Assembly: GCA_003491845.1 (NCBI GenBank)
Contig: DNBN01000039.1
Location: forward strand, 1-16,383
Direction: 5' to 3'
Length of the DNA stretch: 16,383 nt
Origin: Porticoccaceae bacterium
GTDB taxonomy: Bacteria; Pseudomonadota; Gammaproteobacteria; Pseudomonadales; Porticoccaceae
This document shows positions 6,705-13,936 of the stretch, one piece after another (position 1 is the stretch's first letter; the number at the start of each line of letters is the position of its first letter). The position numbers and the translations under genes are program-made. The notes under the pieces are model-generated. The model did no database searches. It saw nothing but the letters and a program-made list of their open reading frames with translations, and was not told the origin of the DNA.

Positions 6705-8192
6705 ATGTCCAATTTACCCATGTCCACAACAATGGCTTTTTTACTTTATGTTGCCATAGTCCTTGCCATTGGCTTCTACGCATATCTGCGAACAAAAAAT
6801 GCAACAGACTACTTTCTTGGTGGGCGCAATCTATCACCCACTGTATCAGCTATTAGTGCTGGTGCCTCAGATATGAGCGGTTGGGTACTTCTAGGGTTGC
6901 CAGGTTATGCTTATGTTGCTGGCATGGAATCAGCGTGGATATCATTTGGACTGGTGATTGGTGTTGCCATTAATTGGCTTTTGGTGGCCAAGAGACTGCG
7001 AATTTATAGTGCTTTGCTAGATGATGCGGTTACCTTGCCAACCTATATTCAGCGGCGCTTTGCAGACAATACACCTTGGTTGAAGGCTATCGCCAGCCTC
7101 AGTATTTTACTGTTTTTTTTGTTTTATGTCGCCTCAGGCTTAATTGCAGGAGGCAAACTATTTAATGAAGTATTCGGTTTTGACTATCATGTTGCCGTAT
7201 TTGTCAGTGTTGGACTGATTCTTTTTTACACTCTCTTCGGTGGCTTTTTAGCGGTTTCATGGACTGATGTTTTTCAGGGATTGTTAATGTTGTTAGCACT
7301 AATTTGTGTGCCTGTTTTAGTAATGTCTGATATGGGTGGTCTTGGTGTAATGGTATCGGTTGTTGATCAAAAAAATCCAGAGCTGTTGAACATATTCACT
7401 GATGTCGAAGGGAACGCCTTAGGATGGGTAGCAATTGTCAGCGCCCTAGGGTGGGGGCTTGGATACTTTGGACAACCGCATATATTGGCTCGCTTTATGG
7501 CTATACGATCGCCAAAAGATACTGCAAGTGCAGCTAGTATAGGGGTTGCCTGGGCTCTAATATGCTATTTATTAGCTATTATGGTGGGGCTAAGTGGTAT
7601 AGCTTTTTTACCAGAAACCTTGCCTGATTCAGAGAAAGTATTTATTGCATTAACTAGTTTAATTTTTCATCCGCTAGTTGCTGGTGTCTTATTAGCAGCC
7701 ATTTTGGCGGCAATAATGAGTACTGTTGACTCTCAGTTGTTGGTCTGCTCGTCTTCCTTGGCTGAGGACTTGTATCCTCTGGTGACCAAGCGGGAGTTGA
7801 CGCCTAAACAACGTTTAGATATTGGCCGCGTAGCAGTGGTTATTTTGGCATTGTTGGCCACTACATTAGCCATGCAGCCCGATAGTAAAGTATTGGATGT
7901 AGTCTCCTATGCTTGGGCTGGCTTGGGGGCTTCAGTTGGTCCTGCAGTCGCAGTAAGTCTATATTGGCGCAAAATGACCGCGCGTGGGGCACTTGCTGGT
8001 ATTACCGTCGGTGGTTTGACAGTAATTATATGGTCACAGTTAGAGGGTGGGTGGTTCGATATCTATTCTTTGGTGCCTGGATTTGCCTTATCGATTCTAG
8101 CGATAATGATAGTCTCTGCAGTGGATAAGACCAAAAGATCTCACTCTGCGGACGCCTGTTTTGACAAGATGATAGATCGATTAAGCGAATAG
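6705..8192 (+). CDS. putP: Sodium/proline symporter PutP
   Basis: An inner-membrane solute:sodium symporter (SSS family) that imports L-proline with Na+. It has 495 residues from the chosen start, against 502 in E. coli. It carries the family hallmarks: TDYFLGGRNL near 34-43, SAGASDMSGW at 51-60, where Asp56 and Ser58 correspond to E. coli Asp55 and Ser57 of the Na+/proline site, FGGFLAVSWTDVFQG, and the S-T pair at 339-340 in IMSTVDSQLL, corresponding to Ser340/Thr341. About 13 hydrophobic segments are expected. ATG 6705 is preceded by AGGAG at 6694-6698 and matches the PutP N-terminus. An in-frame ATG at 6678 lacks a good site. No putA lies nearby. A terminator hairpin closes the gene. Confidence 0.93.
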   Translation: MSNLPMSTTMAFLLYVAIVLAIGFYAYLRTKNATDYFLGGRNLSPTVSAISAGASDMSGWVLLGLPGYAYVAGMESAWISFGLVIGVAINWLLVAKRLRIYSALLDDAVTLPTYIQRRFADNTPWLKAIASLSILLFFLFYVASGLIAGGKLFNEVFGFDYHVAVFVSVGLILFYTLFGGFLAVSWTDVFQGLLMLLALICVPVLVMSDMGGLGVMVSVVDQKNPELLNIFTDVEGNALGWVAIVSALGWGLGYFGQPHILARFMAIRSPKDTASAASIGVAWALICYLLAIMVGLSGIAFLPETLPDSEKVFIALTSLIFHPLVAGVLLAAILAAIMSTVDSQLLVCSSSLAEDLYPLVTKRELTPKQRLDIGRVAVVILALLATTLAMQPDSKVLDVVSYAWAGLGASVGPAVAVSLYWRKMTARGALAGITVGGLTVIIWSQLEGGWFDIYSLVPGFALSILAIMIVSAVDKTKRSHSADACFDKMIDRLSE

Positions 8193-8196
8193 TTTT

Positions 8197-8231
8197 GTAG
8201 GCTGACGGTGTATTGCTAGCCTACATTTTTT
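8197..8231 (+). terminator. Rho-independent terminator between convergent putP and argS
   Basis: GTAGGCT at 8197-8203 pairs with AGCCTAC at 8218-8224 around a 14-base loop, followed by A and six T's (8226-8231). This terminates rightward transcription from putP. The right arm overlaps the argS stop codon. On the minus strand the stem is followed by AAAACT rather than T's, so leftward termination of argS is less certain. Confidence 0.75.
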
Positions 8232-9945
8232 CCATTACCTCGATTCCCAAAAGGTCTAGTCCACACGCTAAAGTGTTTGCGCTAAGAGAACATAGCACTA
8301 GGCGACTGTGTTGAGTAGACTTAGGGACCTCAGTTTTCAGTACCGGACAGTATTCATAAAAAGTCATGAAAGCACTAGCTAGCTCATACAGATAGCTACA
8401 GAGAGTATGCGGATAACAGTCGATAGCGACTTGACTGACCACCTCTTCAAACTGTAGGAGCTTTAGTGCCAAACTTTTTTCTTGTTTTTCAGTAATACAA
8501 ATATTTGATTGTATATCCGTAATGTCAAGATTAGCTTTCCGAAAGATACTTACAATACGCGTATAAGCGTATTGTAAGTAGGGTGCCGTATTGCCTTCAA
8601 ATGACAGCATTGCGTCCCAGTCAAAAACATAATCATTAGTTCTAGTAATACTTAGATCAGCATATTTCACTGCACCGATGCCCACTTTGGTAGCAATATT
8701 TGTTATTTGCTCTTGATCTAAATCAGCATTTTTTTGTTTGATTAAAGCTTCAGCGCGCTGCACGGCCTCTTTTAACAGGTCGGTAAGTTTCACAGTGCCG
8801 CCAGTTCTGGTTTTGAAGGGCCGTCCATCCGGACCCATCATGGTGCCAAAGGAGTGGTGCTCAAGACTTACGCCTTGAGTCACATACTGTGCTTTGCGCC
8901 CGGTAATAAAGACCTGCTTCATGTGCAGTGATTGACGAGCATCGATGAAGTAAAGAATACGATCAGCATTTAAGGTATTAGCACGATGGCGTAGAGCCGC
9001 TAAATCAGTAGTTGCATAGAGAAAACCACCGCCAGATTTTTGTATGATCATAGGCGATGGGTTACCGTTCTTGTCCGCAAGTTCCGGTAAAAACACCACT
9101 TTGGCGCCATCTGAATCTACTGCAATTTTTTGATCCATAAGATCTTTAACGATCACATCCAAATCGTTGTTATAGGCACTTTCAGGTTTTACATGGTCAG
9201 CATTTAATCCCACGTTTAGCTGCTGGTAAATCTCAAGACTATGGGCAATAGACACCTTAATAAATTTTTGCCACAAATCTCTGCAATAGGCATCACCTGA
9301 TTGCAGTTTAACTACATATTCCCGCGCTTTGGTGGCAAATTTGGGATCATCATCAAAGTGCTTTTTTGATTGTTGGTAAAATACCTCAAGATCATTTAGT
9401 GCAAGCTCTGCATTGTCATCATCTAAGTACAGCTCTAACTCGGCAATTAGCATACCAAACTGGGTTCCCCAGTCACCCATGTGATTTTGGCGTATGACGT
9501 TGTGGCCCTGATATTCCAAAATGCGCGCTAAGGTGTCTCCAATAATGGTTGTTCTGATATGGCCAACATGCATTTCTTTTGCAAGGTTGGGCGATGAATA
9601 GTCGATAACGATATTTTGTTGCTTATCAGCAGTAACTTTTTGTTTTTCCACTGTGCTAAGACATTCAGATAAAAAGTTATTGCTAAGATGAATGTTAATG
9701 AAACCTGGCCCGGCTATCTCTAGTGTTTCAGCGATTCCTTCAAGATCTACTTTTTGTATTATCTGTGCAGCGATGTTCCGCGGATTCTTGCCCATTCGTT
9801 TGGCTGCCGCCATGGCGCCATTGGCCTGATAGTCACCAAACTGTGGTTTGCCGCTAAGAGCCAGCATTGGGTTGCAGTCACTAGGTATACCTAATGCAAT
9901 CATTGCTGTGGAAAATCGTTCAGTTAGAAGCATCTTTAATTGCAT
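8221..9945 (-). CDS. argS: Arginyl-tRNA synthetase
   Basis: Charges tRNA-Arg with arginine; cytoplasmic class Ia synthetase. The 574-residue length is typical of the family. In order there are the N-terminal ArgRS-specific Add1 region (with [14 protein letters not shown] at 32-45), the HIGH motif as HVGH at 126-129, and a C-terminal DALR-type anticodon-binding domain. The KMSKS loop is replaced by [18 protein letters not shown] (367-384), as in E. coli-type ArgRS, so the missing consensus is normal rather than a defect. ATG 9945 is preceded by AAGGA (complement of 9957-9961). The gene is divergent from the oad operon and convergent with putP. Confidence 0.96.
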   Translation of the reverse strand: MQLKMLLTERFSTAMIALGIPSDCNPMLALSGKPQFGDYQANGAMAAAKRMGKNPRNIAAQIIQKVDLEGIAETLEIAGPGFINIHLSNNFLSECLSTVEKQKVTADKQQNIVIDYSSPNLAKEMHVGHIRTTIIGDTLARILEYQGHNVIRQNHMGDWGTQFGMLIAELELYLDDDNAELALNDLEVFYQQSKKHFDDDPKFATKAREYVVKLQSGDAYCRDLWQKFIKVSIAHSLEIYQQLNVGLNADHVKPESAYNNDLDVIVKDLMDQKIAVDSDGAKVVFLPELADKNGNPSPMIIQKSGGGFLYATTDLAALRHRANTLNADRILYFIDARQSLHMKQVFITGRKAQYVTQGVSLEHHSFGTMMGPDGRPFKTRTGGTVKLTDLLKEAVQRAEALIKQKNADLDQEQITNIATKVGIGAVKYADLSITRTNDYVFDWDAMLSFEGNTAPYLQYAYTRIVSIFRKANLDITDIQSNICITEKQEKSLALKLLQFEEVVSQVAIDCYPHTLCSYLYELASAFMTFYEYCPVLKTEVPKSTQHSRLVLCSLSANTLACGLDLLGIEVMEKM

Positions 9946-9986
9946 TGTTGGCTATTTCCTTGGCTCTTGGGTAAGTCTGGTCGTGA

Positions 9987-10014
9987 ATTGTATGTTTCCT
10001 GCCGCACAAAGCAA
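9987..10014 (-). promoter_or_regulatory. Possible argS promoter
   Basis: Read on the minus strand, TTGCTT (10014-10009) and TACAAT (9992-9987) are spaced by 16 bases, about 42 bases ahead of the argS ATG. The -10 element matches five of six consensus bases, the -35 only three. Inferred from pattern and position alone. Confidence 0.33.
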
Positions 10015-10022
10015 AGCGCAAC

Positions 10023-10049
10023 TTGCAAAACCTTGTATATTGATATAAA
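10023..10049 (+). promoter_or_regulatory. Possible oad operon promoter
   Basis: TTGCAA (10023-10028) and TATAAA (10044-10049) lie 15 bases apart in the AT-rich divergent gap between argS and oadG. The spacing is shorter than ideal, and a leader of about 60 bases would result. No operator or riboswitch is recognisable. Confidence 0.27.
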
Positions 10050-10117
10050 TTTTTATTGAAGTTTGTAATTTTTGCTTAGGTGAAACCTTAACTAGCTATG
10101 CTTAGGACGTTATATCT

Positions 10118-10360
10118 ATGGAAGTAACACTTATCCATCAAGGACTGGACCTTATGTTATTTGGCATGGGCACTGTTTTTGGTTTTCTCGCTTTATTGGT
10201 GGGTATTACGCGCATTATGTCTACCGCCGTAAATTATTTTACTATTGCACCTGAGTTGAGTATTTCTGCACAGCCACCAGCTGTGTCAACGAATGCATCG
10301 GTGGATCCCAAAATTATTGCAGCCATTCAGCTAGCGATAAATGAGCATAGAGGTCGATAA
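10118..10360 (+). CDS. oadG: Oxaloacetate decarboxylase gamma subunit
   Basis: The small membrane subunit of the Na+-pumping oxaloacetate decarboxylase, which bridges the biotin-carrying alpha subunit to the beta subunit and promotes complex assembly. It has 80 residues: one membrane helix (about residues 10-34, with LMLFGMGTVFGFLALLVG), a short Ala/Pro/Ser linker, and a C-terminal VDPKIIAAIQLAINEHR segment typical of OadG tails. Identification rests on length, topology and position directly before oadA and oadB. AGGA at 10104-10107 is ten bases before the ATG. Confidence 0.88.
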   Translation: MEVTLIHQGLDLMLFGMGTVFGFLALLVGITRIMSTAVNYFTIAPELSISAQPPAVSTNASVDPKIIAAIQLAINEHRGR

Positions 10361-10432
10361 GTTAAACAGGGCTATCTTTTTCAGTAACGTCACACACAAC
10401 ACTAATGTCATTAATTGCTTGGATTCATATTT

Positions 10433-12217
10433 ATGTCGGCTAAAAAATCTGCGTTAGGTATTACAGAAGTTGTCCTTAGGGACGCCCATCAATCACTTTT
10501 TGCAACGCGTATGCGAATCGATGACATGTTACCGATTGCTGCAAAGTTGGACCAGGTGGGCTATTGGTCAATGGAGTCGTGGGGAGGTGCAACATTTGAT
10601 GCTTGTATCCGCTTTTTGGGCGAGGATCCTTGGGATCGTATCCGTGAAATAAAGAAAGTCATGCCCAATACCCCACAACAGATGCTTTTTCGTGGTCAAA
10701 ATATTTTAGGCTATCGGCATTATGCCGACGATGTGGTGACAAAATTTGTTGAACGAGCAGCGGTCAATGGCATCGATGTTTTCCGTGTTTTCGACGCTAT
10801 GAATGATATGCGCAATCTAGAGACGGCCTTGCGAGCGGTAAAACAAGTTGGGAAGCATGCTCAAGGCACTATTTCTTACACCGTTAGTCCAGTGCATACA
10901 ATGGATCTGTGGCTGGAACAGGCTCGGCAGATAGAAGATGCTGGTGCTGATTCTATCTGTATTAAAGATATGGCAGGTCTGTTAACTCCCTATGTTGGTT
11001 ATGCGTTAGTGACTAAGTTGAAAAAAGCTGTATCTATACCTATCCAGCTACACGCACATGCGACCACAGGTTTGTCAACCTCAACAATTATGAAGTGTGT
11101 GGAAGCTGGTATTGATAATGTTGATACAGCGATTTCATCGATGTCCATGACGTATGGTCATTCAGCGACTGAATCAGTTGTGTCTATTTTCAAAGACTCC
11201 GATCGAGATACCGGATTGGATATTGTCAAATTGGAGGAAATTGCTGCTTACTTTAGAACTGTGCGTAAAAAGTATAGTAATTTCGAGGGCTCTCTTAAAG
11301 GAGTGGATTCACGCATTTTAGTGGCTCAAGTGCCTGGCGGTATGCTTACAAATATGGAGGGGCAGCTGCGTGAGCAGGGCGCCGAGGATCGTTTAGATGA
11401 AGTTCTCTTAGAAATCCCTAAGGTTCGAGAAGATCTTGGCTTTATTCCGCTGGTAACCCCCACTTCGCAGATAGTAGGGACTCAGTCGGTCCTCAATGTA
11501 CTTACCGGAGAGCGTTATAAATCCATTACTAAAGAAACTGCCGGTGTGCTGCGAGGAGAGTACGGCGCCGCGCCATCCCCAGTTAACAAAGACTTGCAAT
11601 CCCGAGTCTTAGGTGTGGGAGAGGAAGCCATTACTTGTCGTCCAGCGGACAACATTGAGCCAGAATTAGAATCCTTGGAAAAGGAATTGCTAGGATTGGC
11701 TGCAGAGTCTGGATTTCAGCTCAAGTCTGGAGATAATCAAATTGATGATGTTCTCACCTATGCCTTATTTCCTCAGGTGGGGCTCAAGTTTCTAGCGCAT
11801 AAAAATGATCCTTCGCAATTTGAGCCTGTGCCAACGGGTAAGTCGTCGAGTGTTGTAAATGATCAGGGTGAAGAAGTTTATAGTGTTCAAGTGGAAGGCA
11901 AAGCCTACACCGTTACGGTTGCTAGTGGCGGTGATATTAATGGTATCGCTGCTTTGGGATCGCTCTTGGGTGATACAGTGCAGTCGACTCCTCCAGCGAA
12001 GGAGGGTGTGCCAGTCAATGCGCCGCTTGCCGGTAATGTGGTAAAGGTTTTAGTTCAGCCTGGGCAGGCGGTTACTGAGGGTGAAGCAGTTATTGTTTTA
12101 GAGGCCATGAAAATGGAAACCTCTATTAGTGCTCCAACTACCGGAACTATCGTTGAGGTCAAGGTACAGGCTGGTGACAGCTGCACAGTAGGTGATATCT
12201 TGGTAACCCTAGCCTAG
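10433..12217 (+). CDS. oadA: Oxaloacetate decarboxylase alpha subunit (biotin protein)
   Basis: The carboxyltransferase subunit, which moves the carboxyl group of oxaloacetate onto biotin and yields pyruvate. It has 594 residues. An N-terminal HMGL-like TIM barrel carries metal and catalytic residues at the standard positions: Asp17 in [12 protein letters not shown], Lys178 in CIKDMAGL, and His207/His209 in LHAHATTG. A conserved PYC/OADA domain follows. A C-terminal biotinyl domain has EAMKMETS with biotin-accepting Lys560. The linker before the biotinyl domain is short and not strongly Pro/Ala-rich. I chose ATG 10433 because homologues begin MSxxKxxLGIT; a TTG at 10415 would add six residues. 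Second gene of oadGAB. Confidence 0.95.
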   Translation: MSAKKSALGITEVVLRDAHQSLFATRMRIDDMLPIAAKLDQVGYWSMESWGGATFDACIRFLGEDPWDRIREIKKVMPNTPQQMLFRGQNILGYRHYADDVVTKFVERAAVNGIDVFRVFDAMNDMRNLETALRAVKQVGKHAQGTISYTVSPVHTMDLWLEQARQIEDAGADSICIKDMAGLLTPYVGYALVTKLKKAVSIPIQLHAHATTGLSTSTIMKCVEAGIDNVDTAISSMSMTYGHSATESVVSIFKDSDRDTGLDIVKLEEIAAYFRTVRKKYSNFEGSLKGVDSRILVAQVPGGMLTNMEGQLREQGAEDRLDEVLLEIPKVREDLGFIPLVTPTSQIVGTQSVLNVLTGERYKSITKETAGVLRGEYGAAPSPVNKDLQSRVLGVGEEAITCRPADNIEPELESLEKELLGLAAESGFQLKSGDNQIDDVLTYALFPQVGLKFLAHKNDPSQFEPVPTGKSSSVVNDQGEEVYSVQVEGKAYTVTVASGGDINGIAALGSLLGDTVQSTPPAKEGVPVNAPLAGNVVKVLVQPGQAVTEGEAVIVLEAMKMETSISAPTTGTIVEVKVQAGDSCTVGDILVTLA

Positions 12218-12233
12218 AAGGGGCATACGCAAA

Positions 12234-13406
12234 ATGGAAAATTTGATGAGTTTGTGGGCTAATTCTGGACTTGCCCAAATAGAGCAGGGCCAGGTCATTA
12301 TGATGGCTGTAGGCTTGGGATTGTTGTTTCTTGCCATCAATAAAGGTTTTGAGCCGCTGCTACTTGTGCCTATTGGCTTCGGTACCATTCTAGCTAATAT
12401 TCCGGGCGCGGGCTTTGATGCAGTGCCTGTCTATGATCAATTGGGTAATATGCAGAGTCCTGGTGGGCTTCTTTACTACATCTATCACGTGGGCATAGAA
12501 ACCGGGCTGTTTCCTCTGGTGATCTTCATGGGTGTTGGGGCTATGACAGATTTTGGCCCTCTATTGGCCAACCCAAAGACCTTGCTTTTAGGTGCGGCCG
12601 CCCAGGTGGGTATTTTTAGCACTGTGCTCGGTGCTGTTACTCTTAGTTATTTTGGAATCCTAGATTTTAGTATTCAGGATGCTGCCTCCATTGGGATTAT
12701 CGGTGGTGCCGATGGACCTACGGCTATTTTTGTAACCAGTAAGCTTTCACCTGACTTGTTAGGTGCAGTAGCGGTGGCAGCGTACTCATACATGGCATTG
12801 GTGCCTATTATTCAGCCACCAATTATGCGCGCTCTGACAACGCCTCAGGAACGTGCCATTGAAATGGTCCAATTGCGGGTAGTGTCCAAGTCAGAGCGGA
12901 TTATTTTTCCGCTAACGCTGTTGGTGCTTGTAGCTATGTTATTGCCCGATGCAGCGCCATTACTTGGTATGTTCTGTTTTGGTAATTTAATGCGCGAGTG
13001 TGGTGTGGTTAATCGTCTTACTGATACTACTCAAAATGCGTTGATCAACATAGTTACCATCTTTTTAGGTTTAGGTGTGGGATCCAAAATGAGCGCTGAA
13101 AAGTTCCTGAATGTTGAGACTATGGGGATTTTGGCTCTGGGAGCCATCGCTTTTTGTATTGGTACCGCGTCTGGTGTTTTGATGGCAAAGCTTATGAACT
13201 CTTTGTCACGTCAAAAAGTAAATCCGCTTATTGGTGCAGCTGGTGTTTCTGCAGTGCCTATGGCCGCGCGAGTGGCAAACAAGGTTGGCCTTGAGGCTAA
13301 CCCTCATAATTTTTTACTGATGCATGCCATGGGGCCAAACGTGGCTGGCGTCATAGGGTCAGCTGTTGCTGCTGGTGTTATGATCACGTTGGTTGGGAAT
13401 ATGTAA
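12234..13406 (+). CDS. oadB: Oxaloacetate decarboxylase beta subunit (sodium pump)
   Basis: The integral membrane subunit that decarboxylates carboxybiotin and exports Na+. It has 390 residues, shorter at the N-terminus than the Klebsiella protein. Every functional residue described for Klebsiella OadB is present at a constant offset of 43: Asp160 in [10 protein letters not shown] (Asp203), Tyr186 (Tyr229), and Asn330, Gly334, Ser339 and Arg346 in [17 protein letters not shown] (Asn373, Gly377, Ser382, Arg389). The pump therefore looks intact. It begins 16 bases after oadA with AAGGGG upstream. Homologous beta subunits serve methylmalonyl-CoA and glutaconyl-CoA decarboxylases, but the neighbouring alpha subunit fixes the substrate as oxaloacetate. 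Confidence 0.95.
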   Translation: MENLMSLWANSGLAQIEQGQVIMMAVGLGLLFLAINKGFEPLLLVPIGFGTILANIPGAGFDAVPVYDQLGNMQSPGGLLYYIYHVGIETGLFPLVIFMGVGAMTDFGPLLANPKTLLLGAAAQVGIFSTVLGAVTLSYFGILDFSIQDAASIGIIGGADGPTAIFVTSKLSPDLLGAVAVAAYSYMALVPIIQPPIMRALTTPQERAIEMVQLRVVSKSERIIFPLTLLVLVAMLLPDAAPLLGMFCFGNLMRECGVVNRLTDTTQNALINIVTIFLGLGVGSKMSAEKFLNVETMGILALGAIAFCIGTASGVLMAKLMNSLSRQKVNPLIGAAGVSAVPMAARVANKVGLEANPHNFLLMHAMGPNVAGVIGSAVAAGVMITLVGNM

Positions 13407-13409
13407 ACA

Positions 13410-13721
13410 ATGGGACCTGTCCAACACGCTATTGCAGTGAAGCTACAATCTTTTTTTGGCGAGGATTACGTTAGTATTAGTGATGAAAGTCATATGCATT
13501 CGGGCCCTCCAGATACAGAGAGTCACTTTAACGTTGTAGTTGTTAGCGACCAATTTGATGATCTTAGATTAGTGCGAAGACATCAACTAATTTATGGACT
13601 TTTGTCAAAAGAGTTGGCTGGACCTGTACATGCATTGGCACTTCATACATATACTCTCAAAGAGTGGCGCGCCAAAGCTAAGACGACGCCAGAGTCACCT
13701 AATTGCTTAGGCGCAAGTTAG
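13410..13721 (+). CDS. bolA: BolA family protein
   Basis: A 103-residue BolA protein, close to E. coli BolA in length and pattern. It has the DESHMHSGPPDTESHFNVVVVS segment (25-46), RRHQLIYGLL near 56-65, and VHALALHTYTLKEW at 73-86, which contains the C-terminal invariant His79. BolA proteins pair with monothiol glutaredoxins through a shared [2Fe-2S] cluster and also act in stress and morphology regulation. The C-terminus has a single Cys. Its ATG lies only three bases after the oadB stop, and no clear Shine-Dalgarno sequence is present, so translation is probably coupled to oadB. It is the last gene of this operon. Confidence 0.93.
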   Translation: MGPVQHAIAVKLQSFFGEDYVSISDESHMHSGPPDTESHFNVVVVSDQFDDLRLVRRHQLIYGLLSKELAGPVHALALHTYTLKEWRAKAKTTPESPNCLGAS

Positions 13722-13879
13722 CCCTTTAACCACTGTTGCAAGCTCAAATCGGGCTGATTTTAGATCACAGAAACCTTTTTTTTTGTGTTTTTCGTTACCT
13801 TCGCCAATTCATCGCATATATACCCCTATTCACCGAATTGCTATGGAGCTTGCCGGCGTGGACGCAGAGAATCAATATG

Positions 13880-13910
13880 TTGATATTCTTTTCAGTTTGC
13901 GCTGGATAAA
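13880..13910 (+). promoter_or_regulatory. Possible promoter of the repeat lipoprotein
   Basis: TTGATA (13880-13885) matches five of six -35 bases. The best downstream element is GATAAA (13905-13910), 19 bases on, in a locally AT-rich stretch 26 bases before the ATG. The spacing is long and the -10 weak, so this is tentative. Confidence 0.25.
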
Positions 13911-13936
13911 TAATTATAAACTTCGTAGGGGGAGTT

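Noticed and set aside
8857..8910. Apparent loss of the KMSKS signature in argS
   Set aside because: E. coli-type ArgRS normally lacks the consensus and has the GxDGxPFKTRxGG loop seen here, so the enzyme is expected to be active.
13746..13784. Possible terminator after bolA (AAATC/GATTT hairpin and a nine-T run at 13776-13784)
   Set aside because: The stem is only five AT-rich pairs, and 15 bases separate it from the T-run, so it does not fit a standard intrinsic terminator.
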